Source: Rhyacophila brunnea (taxonomy: Eukaryota; Arthropoda; Insecta; Trichoptera; Rhyacophilidae). Taken from it: 64,000 nucleotides of DNA. Below, piece by piece: positions 11,255-23,100 of this stretch (its first letter is position 1; each line of letters starts with the position of its first letter). The position numbers were made by a program, and so were the translations under genes. The stretch spans positions 682,001-746,000 of the forward strand of contig JAGYXB010001072.1 of the NCBI GenBank assembly GCA_022495005.1, given 5' to 3'. Under the pieces are notes generated by a model, which worked only from the letters and a program-made list of their open reading frames with translations, did not search any database and was not told the DNA's origin.

Positions 11255-12619
11255 GATATACTTTAGGAAATGTATTTGTACAGTGGTTAGAAAGACACAT
11301 ACCTATTATTTTATATTATACACAGGTAGGTACGCACGTATATTAAAACAGTTGTTTTTCGTTTGGTGCATTCATTTATATTATGTTAGGATTATTTTTG
11401 ATTATTTGTAAAGTGGTCAGTTGAAAAAAGGAAACATAATAATAATCTTATTAATCTGTTGTGTGGTTTACGAATGATATTCAAAATTTTTAATACTTTA
11501 CCCTCTGAAAAACGACTGAAGTCATTCGAATTAAGCTGGCCTCGTACACTGCACATGTTGCATCCGTAAAAATATGCTACCAGCTTTAGGGTGGGCTTGA
11601 GATGATTGAATATCTCATAAAATCGAATATTATTTTACGAGAATAATCAGTATTTTCAATTTGGGAATTTCTGGTTTCGTTCTTTATTGAATTTAAGCAT
11701 TGTAAAATTTATTTATAAACAGTGTGCACCTTAGACAGAAAATATATACAAAAATCCACTCGCTATGGAATAATTGACGTGTCTGCGCAATCTGTTGTCA
11801 TATTAACAGTGCTTCACAACACTTAGTTATGGCTACTCGTTCACACAATAAATTTAAATCAGACTCAATACTTGACCAGATTAAAGGAAAATAAAAAAAA
11901 AAGTGTGAATACATATTTTATACCATCAATGGATAACATCACGTATGGAAATTGAGTGAAATGAAAAAACGGATGATCTGGCACATACCAACTGGTGATT
12001 ATAAAAACACTTCAAAATATTTCCCTTTATATTCTTCAGGAAAAGATTGTTTTAATCAAAAAGATTAAAGTTAAATTCAGTAATTTTGAGTCGTTTGTCA
12101 TATTTTCTCAAATTATTATGTCAAAAGTTTAACTACTATCATTATGAAAACCTACAAAGACAGTACATAGGTAATTCATACATTTATTAGCTAAAAGAAC
12201 GATCTTGCATACAAAGCCTCATTTTCTAAGCTGGAGTTGTTCGTACTTGACTTATTATATTCGTTAAGTTATTACTAAAGACCGGATTATATGCTTTTGC
12301 ATATTATGCAATAGCATATTTAGCCCATTCTCATCAGTTAGTGCATATTTTACCTAAAATCTAGTGATGGTGCATATTTTCGCACCTGCTCGCAATAAGG
12401 CCTATTGAAGTTTAATTCAAAATTACTGCAGCCTTAGACCTCTAGGCCACCGTGCTTGTCGTGATGATGTAAAAAAATTTAATGAAATAGTAATGGTAAT
12501 ATTTCTGATAAAATAAATGAGTATGACATACATCGGTACATAAATTGATAAAAATATAAACAGTATTCAAAGTGTACATAAGTATAGTGATAAAATATCA
12601 CAATCAGATCAAATACATT
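11255..12619. other. AT-rich stretch with one hAT-type terminus motif
   Basis: Near 12282-12400, 'accggattatatgc' is followed by repeated 'gcatatttt' and 'gtgcatatttt' units. The same pattern borders the hAT relic at 39410-39502, so this is probably an end fragment of the same element family. Nothing else is recognised. Confidence 0.4.
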
Positions 12620-13266
12620 AAAACTGTTGTTTTTTTGTTTAAGTTTGATTTCGGGGATATGACCATCGCGGTTGCTTCGAAGCTGATTCAAGAAGTCCAA
12701 ATTTGGGCCACTTTTTCGAGCACTGCTGACCTTATATCACGAATAACATGAACAATATTGGTTTCCATGGCGTCAATTGTTACTAGTTTATAAGTATAAG
12801 CCAGTGACTTTACATAGTAGTGCAAGAATTATTCTAGAGATGTCAAATCGCACGACCTTGGGGGTCTACTGAAAGCTCCATTTCTCGACACCAACTTATC
12901 GCCAAGCTTTGATTTCAATACGTCGATGGTTGCGGTTGCCGTATGGAACGTAGCGCCAACGGGTTCAAACTATGTCTTGCCCTGATCCGGGTCATTTATA
13001 TTTTCAAATAAATAAAAATACCAGCGTATAAACCGCACCAAACACAGTGAATTGTTGTGCATGTAAGGGATCTATGGGATCGCTTCTCGATTGACCTCAC
13101 TTCATATTATATGGCAATTTAATTTATTAGCAAACCAAAGCAAAAAAAAACCAAAAATGAGCCTCATCGCTGAATGCCGTTAAATAACGTCTATAAGTTT
13201 CGCGAATTGACGACTGAAATTCAAAGTAAATTTGGATAATTTGGTAGCGTTGTTCAGGCGTAATTT
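12620..13266 (-). pseudogene. Internally deleted mariner-type transposase relic
   Basis: Read on the minus strand in shifting frames. The N-terminus 'ITPEQRYQIIQIYFEF' (ending at 13266) runs directly into 'AFSDEAHFW', a block near the catalytic region. The middle of the protein is therefore deleted. Next come 'HAQQFTVFGAV', 'GATFHTATATIDVLKSKLGD', 'RPPRSCDLTSLE' and the C-terminal 'RDGHIPEIKLKQK' near 12620. These match the order of blocks in a large insect mariner-like DDE transposase family (SDEAHF, HTA, PPRSCDLTPLD). Stops and frameshifts break it repeatedly. Family recall is from memory; block order and breaks are read directly. Confidence 0.7.
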
Positions 13267-13536
13267 TATTTAAGATTATTTGCCAGACTATACTGCTCAA
13301 AAATGTTAAAAGTGAGCGCAGTATCGCAGTTTAGTTTGACAGTTGACCCTGTCGTAAGATATCCAAACAAAAAAAAACACCCATTATATACAAAATAGAA
13401 GTTTTATCAAATTTGAGAATTTGAAAAAGTACCCATATTAAACCAAAATCAACAATACATTATAACATTTGGTTACAAGTAAATTGTACGTAAATTTTAC
13501 TAATTTAGTCAGCATTTAATTGATAGAATTCTATTG

Positions 13537-14021
13537 TGGAACCCCGAAAAAACCGCCCTGACATTGCCGCCCAGACATTACCGCCCAGACAAATCCTCCT
13601 AGAGAAAACCGCAAAAATACAAAAATATAATATAAAACAAGTGCTATTTTTTGTTTTTTGAATTGCGTATCGATATAAATTTACATACTTACGATAATTA
13701 GTGTAATTTGAGATTTAATCCGTTGCAGTTTTTAGTAGAGTAATAACTTAAAATCACCAGCTTTTAACACTTAGGTAATGCCTTTGTATGGTAGTATTTC
13801 TAATTTAGAATATTTAAGAAGGCTAGCCTGCAGACAATATTGAAATTTAATTTTAAATAATTTATAATTTTTTTAATATTTATATTCGTAGGTTTGTAGG
13901 TGTTTTTTTTATTTGTGTATCTAAAATATAATATTATGTAAAAATAAAAATTGTCTCATTTCTAAATTGTTTTGGCGGCAATGTCTGGGCGTAATGTCCG
14001 GGCGGTTTTGTCGGGACCCCA
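13537..14021. mobile_element. 485-bp element with ~50-bp terminal inverted repeats
   Basis: The left end starts 'tggaaccccgaaaaaaccgc'. The right end, read on the other strand, starts 'tggggtcccgacaaaaccgc'. The similarity continues through repeated 'gccgcccagacatt' modules. The interior is AT-rich with no reading frame. I see no clean target duplication, so the superfamily is open. Confidence 0.75.
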
Positions 14022-14191
14022 TTCAATGAATGAGTTGGGTACATATGAAATTGGATATAGGTAGATACTTATAATTTTAATATTTTCATGCAAGACAGCG
14101 TAAAGCAGAACTTCGTGGGTACACAGCTAGCACCAGCACCGCGATTTCCTAACTCTCGTCTCGTGTGGCACCAGACGAGATGACGTAATTG

Positions 14192-14365
14192 TGACGTCAC
14201 GCTCGAGGCATGCCGACCGCGCACAGAATAACCATAGAAAATTTTATTATGATACACCTATATGTGTATGGTGACAATGAATAGCGCCGCTGTCTGACCA
14301 CTCGCTATTTTCTCGAATGCTATTATCACTCCGGTAGTACGTCATAATGATGTCATATGACGTCA
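14192..14365. promoter_or_regulatory. Two perfect TGACGTCA palindromes
   Basis: TGACGTCA, the CREB/ATF consensus, occurs at 14192-14199 and 14358-14365. The block around it (14100-14420) is richer in GC than its surroundings. There is no gene next to it in the window, so a regulatory role is only a possibility. Confidence 0.3.
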
Positions 14366-14429
14366 TCTCGACCGGGAAGCTTGCACTCGCAAGTTCTAAC
14401 ATAGAGCCCCTGGGCGGCAAAATACCCGG

Positions 14430-15400
14430 AATAAACATTTTTTAAATTGTATTATTATGAAACATATATACTTATTATAATTCTACGTACTATCTTGTGT
14501 ATGTACTAACAATGGTCAGTACCGAACAAATCGTGAAATATCGACGAATTAACGCAACATATAATATGTATATAATACCTGATAAGAGTGATAACTGATA
14601 AGGAATAATTCTAATTGGAGTTTAAGATCTCTGACCTTATGACTAATAAGAGTAATAAGACATCAGGCAATATTATTGTTAAAAAATATGAAATAATTAC
14701 ATAACAAATAAATCAACTATATAGTTTCCTTTATGTTATTGTTGATGGGAGGATTAATGGGAGGGCGCCAACTTTTGGTTCGTTTGGTAGGGGGAATTTA
14801 TCCTTAGCATTGTCCTGATTATAAGTATAGTCGATTTGTCTTATTGACACAAAATACACCCTCCCATATACAAACTATAATAAACTAAATATATAAAGTG
14901 AACACGTTTCGCGAAATGTTGCAATGTATCCAGAATAATATTTTTAACGTCCTATATTCATAGGTAACGAACATATTTTGTATTTTTACAAATAAAAATC
15001 TGGTAGATAGTACAGCTTTAGACATGATAGCAACTTATGTAAAAGACTATGTAGTTATTATATAAATAAATGAACAAAGAATCATTACAAATTGACCTTT
15101 AGGCAGCGTTTCTTTTATACAATGAGTTATTATTTATTTTGGTTTTCACCAAAACAAGTTTACAAAAAGTTAAACAAACTGAAACACGTGTCGTGGAATC
15201 ATTATGTATATGACATATAGGTACCTATACAAAATAACTAACTATTTACTTACTCAGGCAGACTCATTGTATACCAGCATGATCATTTATGAGCGCTTAG
15301 CGCTCAATATTAAAAATAAATACAAACCAAAGTCCCCAATAATTTTGTGAAAATATTAAAATGTCGGTCGCACTCAACCTCTCTCCGTCGCTCTTGACGT
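14430..15400. other. No feature recognised
   Basis: AT-rich sequence; no gene, tandem repeat or second copy in the window was noticed. Confidence 0.45.
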
Positions 15401-15612
15401 CAAGTTCGTTTCTTTCAACCTGTACGAAACAAATCCAATTAAACCATAGACAATATACATACAAATTGCATGAGACCGGAAATGGTTTGAGATTTGACGT
15501 TTGGTTCAGTGTATCATTGAAAATCAAACCGTTCTCGGATCATCAGAAATGGTTTGACATGAAACTTCAAACCAATTCGGACGATTCATAGACTAAGACG
15601 ATCTGTCAAACG
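15401..15612 (+). repeat. Dispersed ~215-bp repeat, copy 2
   Basis: Second copy of 4598-4820, with shared 'ccggaaatggtttgagattt', 'tgtatcattgaaaatcaaac' and 'catcagaaatggtttgacat'. It lies about 230 bp upstream of the Harbinger transposase start. Copy 1 has no transposase nearby, so linkage to Harbinger is unproven. Confidence 0.75.
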
Positions 15613-15840
15613 GGAAATCATTAAAAAGTATACATAACCTGAAAACGATATCGATCTAATATTTTCTACAAATATTTCGTTTGTTATTTTCTCGACATTT
15701 GACTTTTAATATAATATTTTGTAGGATTAAGGAAAATCGACATGCCTAAAAACAGTATTCTCTGACATGTGTAAGATCATCGTGATATGTTAATATTAAT
15801 ATTTTAGATTTAGTACTTTGTATTTTTGGTTTTCAATACA

Positions 15841-17189
15841 ATGGATTTATTTCAATGTATCCCATTATTTTTTGAATCGTCGTCGGAAGATTCGTCTGAT
15901 GATGATTTTTTCATGCTGGAAGACTTTCAGCCCATTGCCAATAAGAAAAATGAAAATTATTGCGAAGATACTGTTGTAGAGTACACGGACAGGCAGTTCA
16001 TGATGCATTTTCGCGTTTCTAGAGATGTGCATGCAGATCTCACGGAACGATTTCAAAATTCTTCTCATTTTCCAACCCAGAACAGAGGCGGCAATGATAG
16101 AATCATTGCCACTAACCATTTACTGATATTCCTTTGGTATGCTGGACATAAAACTGCGTCATTTCGAGATGTGGCTGATAGATTTAATATCACTATCGGT
16201 TCTCTCTCCAGAGTCATCAAAAGAGTGACTGTGTTTATTAGTAATTTATCCCCAGAAATAATACAATGGCCAACGAATTCTGAGAAAGCAGTTATAGAGA
16301 TGGCTTTTAGGGAGAACGGGTTTCCGGGAGTCATCGGTGTCATTGATGGTAGTCATATAAAAATAGATAAGCCAGAAGATGATCCATTGTCATACATCAA
16401 TAGGAAATCATATTATTCAATGCAGGTAAGACAAGATATTTTTCTATGATATTTCTTTGTTTTAGATATATTTGTGTTTTAAAATAATAAAAAAGACTCG
16501 CCTTAGATTAAAGAATAAATAATCTCACATAAATTTAATCATAGCACTGGTTCAAAGAATGTTATTTAATAAGTTTTCCAAGTACCTAGCTGAAAATCAC
16601 AAATCTCATTCGTGCCATACTTGTTTGTAGGATTTTATTGCTTTCTGTATGACTAACTATCCTTTATTTTAGTTGCAGGCTGTGTGTGATGATAATCTCA
16701 AATTTCGAAATATCTATGTTGGATATCCAGGCTCAGTGCATGATAGTCGAGTATATCGAAATTCTTCACTGTATAGACAACTACCAAGTAAATGTAACGG
16801 AAAATATATACTTTGCGACAGTGGATATCCCTGCCTCAGGAATTTGCTGACACCTTATAAAGCCAGGGGAGTACTAAATCAAACTCAAATTAATTATTAT
16901 ACCAAACTCAGTAAAATTAGAATCAAAATTGAGCACGCATTTGGTCTACTGAAACAAAAATTTAGACAACTCTACCACTTAAAACATTGTTTTAATTACT
17001 CACTTTATTCGAGCATGTTGTGTTTTACACAATATGTCTTTAAATGACCAGTTTGAGTGGGATATTGATTCACCTACTGGAAATAGTGTTGAAGCAGGTT
17101 CATCCTATTTATCCCGCAATAATAGTACAGCTGGCGCAGATAGACGAAATGAGATAGCTCAACTTCTTGCATCCAGGAACTTTCCATAA
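15841..17189 (+). pseudogene. PIF/Harbinger transposase (HARBI1-like), two exons, one frameshift
   Basis: Cut-and-paste DDE transposase. Exon 1 runs from ATG 15841 to 16425 (195 codons) and ends at a strong donor, CAG|GTAAGA. The intron ends at 'tttatttttag' and exon 2 starts at 16673, joining as YYSMQ|LQAVCDD, as in the family. The catalytic triad is visible: D169 in GVIDGSHI, D244 in LCDSGYP and E282 in KIEHAFG. The N-terminal half has a helix-turn-helix-like region, 'TASFRDVADRFNITIGSLSR'. Near 17010 one base change shifts the frame. The original frame stops at 17047, while the shifted frame gives ACCVLHNMSLNDQ and runs to TAA at 17187-17189, the likely true end. Restored length would be about 365 residues, near the HARBI1 size. 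Terminal inverted repeats were not found. Catalytically complete but for one indel, so a young insertion. Confidence 0.85.
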
Positions 17190-17673
17190 ATTTTTTAATG
17201 CTTTTAGTATGTGTATAGGCAGAGTTCAATATTTCAGTTAAGTACCTACCTATCATGTTTTTATCTGTAACTTGTTTCTATGGTATCTATTTGTTGTTCG
17301 CCGGTACTTAGTAGGTATATTTTGTTACTTCATCAAATATAGATTTTGTGGGAGCAAAAAGTATCAACTGAATGGAGTCCTACCTGGTATTCTCAAAGTA
17401 CCTCTTACCTAGTGTAATTTGTCTTTAATATTTTGTTTAATGGTTAGATAGGTATGGGTTATTAGTTTTAGTTAGTCTAGTTTTTTCAATTTTATTTAGG
17501 TACCTACCTAGTCTTTATTAGTTACTATATTTGTTTCCACACTTCACTATAAATATGTTTTCTATTTTGTTTAATGGTTAGATATAGGTTGGTAGTTATA
17601 TTTACATAAATTGTATATACTTATTTTTGCTTAAGTTAGCAATAGTTTCAACATAATAAGTATAACAAAAGTA
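17190..17673. other. 3' flank of the Harbinger gene
   Basis: AT-rich, with several 'taggtacctacc'-type motifs and a repeated 'tttgtttaatggttagatat' at about 17432 and 17570. No gene seen; the 3' end of the Harbinger element should lie here. Confidence 0.4.
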
Positions 17674-17972
17674 TTACTTCTTCTTCTTCGGCCATATCCA
17701 TCTCTTAGTTGGAGCATATAGACACCACGAGGCGCGCCCAAGAATCCCTGTCGTTTGCCATTTTTTCGCATCGTTCCAGGTCAAACCAGCATCCCGTAGC
17801 CCCGCCATACATACTCTATAGATAGTATTTAGCGGCCTTCTAGGACGCCGGAATCCAGTTGACTTGAAGAACAGGCAAGCCAGGTTGAAATTCTTTTCTG
17901 GCATCCGCAGCACGTGGCTGAGCCAGGTCCAATGTCGCCTCTTCACTCTCAGTGCGATGAGAGGCTGCTTGG
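17674..17972 (-). pseudogene. LINE ORF2 C-terminal fragment, interrupted
   Basis: On the minus strand this reads 'KRRHWTWLSHVLRMPE', then 'GFRRPRRPLNTIYRVCMAGL' and 'RDAGLTWNDAKKW'. This is the tail found at the C-terminus of many insect non-LTR retrotransposon ORF2 proteins (GHVxRM, GRRPxRP, AGLxW). A related fragment is at 63245-63965. The alignment with that copy breaks at about 17970 and resumes at about 20104, so a later LINE split it. Confidence 0.75.
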
Positions 17973-17974
17973 TA

Positions 17975-20098
17975 TATCATAAGAAATGGAAAAAGTACAG
18001 TAGCCCCATAGATTACGATACATTTGTCATTTTAAGAAAAAGGCAAAAACGCCTTGCGAAACTCAAAATTTTTTTGGTCATCCGTTAAATCCAAATCCAA
18101 TGGGTCCAATATTCCCGGTGAAATGCTCCTTGATGAAAAAATTGTTTCGGATGGCAAATCTATATGTAATTTATTCAACGACTATTTTAAATCTGTATTT
18201 ATTCCGTCATCCTTACAAACACCTGTTTTGCAAGATGTTAGCACTATGATAATTAATTCAATAATATTCACTCCGTCATCAGTTCTTTCATACATAAAAA
18301 ACATAGACATAAATAAAGGCGCCGGTTCTGATCGTATTCCTCCCATTTTGATTGCTTCTTGTGGAGAAGAATTGGCCTCCCCATTATCAATTTTATTTAA
18401 CTTTTCTGTTAAAAGCGGATGTTTTCCTGATGTATGGAAGAAAGCATTAATTACTCCAATATTTAAAAGTGGGGACAAAAGCGTCATTACTAATTACAGG
18501 CCGATATCCAAACTTCCTATTTTCGGAAAATTGTTTGAAAAGATCATTTCCGACCATATTTTTGCAGCTCTATGTAACTTCATCACACCAAATCAACATG
18601 GTTTTTTTAGGAGACGCTCCGTAGAAACTAACCTACTCGAATTCACTGATTTCATACTTAATTCAATGGGCAGTAAAACACAAGTGGACGCTATATATAC
18701 GGACTTTTCTAAAGCTTTCGACAAAATCAATCACTGCATCTTACTTAAAAAACTCTGGGCCCTGGGGATTCACGGGGATTTATTCCGTTGGATTTCTTCA
18801 TACATCTCGAATCGGTCGCAAGCTGTTGCAATTAAAGGATTCGTCTCCAGTTTTATACAAATTCCATCTGGAGTACCGCAGGGGTCCCACCTTGGTCCCT
18901 TATTATTCATCTTATATATTAATGATATGAGCACCTGTTTTCTTAACTCACAATTTTCCATCTATGCAGATGACACAAAAATATATAAAAATATCTCTTC
19001 GGTCGATGATTGTATTGAGTTACAATCTGACTTAGATAGACTGTATAGATACTGTCAACTGAATCACCTTTATCTAAACGTCAACAAATGCTCGTCAATA
19101 ACATTCTCCAGAAGTATGAACCCCGTCATCACAACATACAAACTAGGAGTCGAACCCTTGAAACGCAGCTCAAAAATACGTGACCTGGGTGTTATAATGG
19201 ATAATAAAATGAATTTTAACGCTCATATCAATGAAACCACCAATAAAGCATTAAAATTACTAGGTTTTATCCTTCGGATCTCTAAACCATTCAGATCACC
19301 TGATGTTCTGAAGGTTCTTTACTTCTCTTATGTTAGATCCTTAGTTGAGTATGCCTCTGTCGTATGGAATCCACAGTACGTTACTTATATAAATCGGCTC
19401 GAAGCGGTGCAAAAGCGATTTCGCAAGCACGTTAATTTTAAAGCCTACTGTTATGATTTATCTAATTCTACTTCGACCGCTGCAACTTTTATGGTACCAT
19501 CCTTGGAAAGTCGACATTCTATATCTGATCAATATTTTCTTTTTAAAATTATCAATGGTTTTGTTGACTCGCCAAACCTACTCGAAAGGGTGGGTTTCCA
19601 TTGTCCATCAAGATTTACGCGAAACCAAACTTTGTACCATATCAGTCGTAGCGGTTCTAATTATGCACAAAACTCCTTTATTCGGCGCTCTTGTTTAAAT
19701 TATAATATGTATTTCTCCACCGTTGACCCTTTTAATAATTCACCTGTTTCATTTAAACATGCTATCTCAAAAATTTTGTATAAATAGATATATAATGTAT
19801 TTACTTATACATATATATTATTTCTTTTATTTTTTATGTTATTTTTTTATTTTTCTTTTTTATCTTTTGTATATTATTTAATTATTCATTATTCTTCCTC
19901 ATTTTTCTCATGTAATCTTCTTATGTAATTTCTTTATATTTATGTTATTTTACTCTCTATCTTGTTAGGCTTAACTATATTATAATGTATATATGGAAAC
20001 TTTGCTGGTTGCATTAACTTTTTATTATTATATCATAAATTTCTGTAATCAATATGTAACTGTTTGTTTTCCTTAATAAATAAAATAAAAAATAAAAA
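17975..20098 (+). mobile_element. Jockey/CR1-type LINE, 5'-truncated, intact reverse transcriptase
   Basis: Non-LTR retrotransposon. It begins inside ORF2 with 'HKKWKKYSSPIDYDTFVILR' (from about 17976). After a small deletion or frameshift near 18055 it stays open to the stop at 19787 (577 codons). Reverse transcriptase landmarks are 'GSDRIPPILI', 'PIFKSGDKSVITNYRPIS', the first catalytic Asp at residue 217 (IYTDFSKAFDKIN), 'SGVPQGSHLGPLLFILYIND' and the YADD box at about 304-307. The C-terminal region includes 'YVRSLVEYASVVWNP'. The endonuclease and ORF1 are missing. An AT-rich 3' UTR ends at about 20098 in 'aataaataaaataaaaa', a tail typical of these elements. The long uninterrupted frame indicates recent insertion into the antisense LINE fragment around it. 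Confidence 0.85.
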
Positions 20099-20103
20099 AA
20101 ATA

Positions 20104-20200
20104 CCTCCTCGTTGCTCCTACAGTCATACCAGTATCCATCGCAAACATCTGTTTTCGAAGCTCAGTCAACTTTATACTGAGCTTCGAAAAATATGTAGAA
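20104..20200 (-). pseudogene. Rest of the interrupted LINE fragment
   Basis: The stretch 'ctcctcgttgctcctacagtc' and the following 'cgaagctcagt' match 63638-63715, continuing the fragment at 17674-17972 across the inserted LINE. Confidence 0.6.
20152..20190. repeat. Perfect 14-bp hairpin
   Basis: TTTTCGAAGCTCAG at 20152-20165 is followed after 11 bases by its exact reverse complement at 20177-20190. It sits at the broken edge of the old LINE fragment. Confidence 0.85.
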
Positions 20201-21306
20201 GGCTTCTTTTTCTGTGTACATATATATATTACTAATATTGACCATAACGAAGAGACTTTTAAATATAAAACGCTGTGGAATATGCCTCCTGGGGAACCCA
20301 CAAGGTAAAAAAAAAAACGCACCATAGCACTATACCTCCAGGGTGGTGTGGAAATCAGTACCTACATAATATTTGTTTCGGTGTTGTAAGTGCCTATTAT
20401 TTAACGAATATAATATCATATAAAAATAATTCACTGGAATACAGCCACACAATTCAGGTTCAAAATCCCACAAAGCCGGGTGTGATTTCAGCCACTGGCA
20501 TAGTGCCATATACGCTAAAAACTGCTGGAGAAGGGACTCGTGGAATTAAGAAGAAAAAGAATATGCTATGAATATAAATAAAACAATATCTATCAGAAAC
20601 GGTCGAGGAAGATGCAATGATAGACTTAGCCACACCTTACAGGTACTTACCCACTGGCTGATCTGGAAAGATATAGAAGATTCGCGTTGTATCTCAGGAT
20701 ACCATTGTGATATAACAATAAAACTAGACTGCTCTTTTAAAATTACATATTACTTTATTGAAATAAAGTCATAATATGTTAAAACTTGCTTTTTTTTTAC
20801 AATTTTCCATAATTACCATTCCGTAGGTTACCATCCGGCACCACCAGATTTTCTAGTGCTAGTTTACTGAGATTACATCATGATGTTGGGCATAAATTCT
20901 AATTCTGAGACTAGTTTTCATAAATTCTAAAACTGATTCAATTAGTTTTAATTTCAAATCTTGCCACTACAGTTCAATCAAATTTTAAAATAAAGTGAAT
21001 TAATGATGGAAAGTACCTATATTGTCATGGTAATGCTTAAAAAAGAAAATGTAGAATGTTTTTAATATTTTTATTAGATTAAAAATGGGCATTGGAATTT
21101 TAATTACAATAATGGAAAAGGTCACATAAGTATTTAACAAATCAACTTAACTATCACAAAAACTATAGCACAGATAAAAAGTAAATACTTGATGTTAATG
21201 GAAATATTATTTTTAAATATAAAATAGCAAAGGAACATTATGTGACACATTACTGTGTCGGACAAATACAACCATACATAGGAAATATAAAAAATCAGTT
21301 GGTAAA
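20201..21306. other. No gene recognised
   Basis: Plus-strand open frames at 20275-20571 and 20568-20774 give no familiar product. The rest is AT-rich noncoding sequence. Confidence 0.4.
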
Positions 21307-21506
21307 GCCGCGTTCACACGGTCCAAGTACACTTGGACCGAGTGCCATCCAAGCGCATTCGTATGAGACAGCTTTATACTAAGTATTCCTATCCAAGCTA
21401 CTCAGACCGCGTCCTACTCATCCAAGTTAGCTTGGATAGGAGTAATTTGTATAAAGCTGTCTCATACGAGTGCGCTTGGATGGCACTCGGTCCGAGTCAA
21501 CGCGGC
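21307..21506. mobile_element. 200-bp foldback element with ~90-bp arms
   Basis: The left arm starts 'gccgcgttcacacggtccaa' and continues 'gagtgccatccaagcgca' and 'gtatgagacagctttata'. The right arm is its near-exact reverse complement, ending 'ccgagtcaacgcggc'. The two arms make up almost the whole element, so it could form a long hairpin. No coding role. Confidence 0.85.
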
Positions 21507-22311
21507 TCAAATGATCACAAGCATAAGATTGTCAATTGCACAATGGTGCTGCGGAACTCCAATACGCAACCCTGGCTCCGCACAAAGGTATTTCTGAAAC
21601 AAAATGTATACACATTAATAATCAGTATGAAGGTAGCCATTCAAAGATGCGTTTTATACATGAAAGCAAAATAGGGTAGATTGTTTATCATTGCTGTGTA
21701 AACTGAATATTTTGTAATGTTATTAGGCAGTATTAACTATAATGTTTGAGACGTTCATGGTTGTCACTTTTATAAGGACAGACAGTGTGTGAAAATCGAT
21801 TCTGCGTATTTAAAGGTTGTGAAAATACCAAGCACTTTGTAAACACCAACCCATGCTATGTTTAGTAGGGAACGAGATGCTGCAAGAAATCCACGTGGTG
21901 TCCACAACATCTCACTCATGAATATTGATTATCTTGGGATGAGTAAGAGATATACATCGATATAGTATTAGCCAAAGATATCTGTAACACCGCGACCAAG
22001 CCTAATTTTATTTACCAAACTATTTATTATTACGACAATATGGACAGTTCCGCAGAACTGACTTCTATACGCGTGGGTACAACACTTTGGTATTTGTTTT
22101 AAATAGTCTTAAACAACTTACCTTGTTCCATTTTGAATCTACGTAAACTTCGTCTCAATTTCTGTTTGATCGCGTTAACTGTTGTTAGGCTTCGTTGTAG
22201 TGTTGTACAATAATTATTATTCGGACGCGCTGAAGACTGCCGGTTGACGTTTCAAAGTTCGTTTTTGACAGGTTTTTGTTTTGTTTGGTAATATTAGTCT
22301 ATGGTAATGGT
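21507..22311. other. No feature recognised
   Basis: Mixed AT-rich sequence; no gene or second copy noticed. Confidence 0.4.
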
Positions 22312-22319
22312 GTTGTGAC

Positions 22320-23045
22320 TAGGGAATCCAATCCCGAGCCAAAATTCTGATCCCGGGATTTCGGGATTACAATTTGACAATCCTGGGATCCCGGGATTGG
22401 CATTTTTTCCATTGTTATATAAAAATTTTATATTTACAAATAACATTGATAAAATCGGTCAAAAATAAATCTAGTATAATTTATACTATTTAAGACATTT
22501 ATTGTTAATATTGTATACGTTAAATCTTGGGAATACACAAGTTTAATGGAGTAAATAATATTGTAATATAAATAATAATGTGAATTTAATATGAGATTGC
22601 TATTTCTGATAGTAAAGACATAATGAATAGATCAGCGAGATTTAAAATAGTAAAGCAAATAATCATGGCGTACTTATGGCCTTTCCGCTTCATAAATCTA
22701 ATTAGTCAGCCAAATATAAAACTGCAGTAAAACGTATGATATCATGGTGGAATTACTTTGTTAAAAGTGCGAAGCATTGTTTTTTTACCAATCTTTCTCA
22801 TTTTTAATAATCTATGTGAAAAAATAAAATGAATCGGCAACCTACACATCAAACTTCATTCAAACTCAGTTTATTTCTAATGTAGTTATTTTGTATTAAA
22901 AGTATTTTTTCTGTTATATTTTCGATAAAAATTGATAAAAAATCAATCCCGAAATCCCGGGATTATGTTTATCAATCCCGGGATTCATAGGTATCAAAAA
23001 TAGCTCGGGATCCCGGGATCCCGAATCCCGGGATTGGATTCCCTA
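22320..23045. mobile_element. hAT-type non-autonomous element, perfect 8-bp target duplication
   Basis: The left terminus 'tagggaatccaatcccg' and right terminus 'cgggattggattcccta' are exact inverted partners. Both are flanked by the 8-bp duplication GTTGTGAC (22312-22319 and 23046-23053). Eight-base duplications and TAGGG ends are hAT hallmarks. Both ends carry clusters of 'cccgggatt' modules, which look like repeated transposase binding sites. The AT-rich interior has no transposase frame. Confidence 0.9.
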
Positions 23046-23100
23046 GTTGTGACGTAGGAGTTGCCGTTTTATGGAAATAAATGATTGAATTAACAACAAC

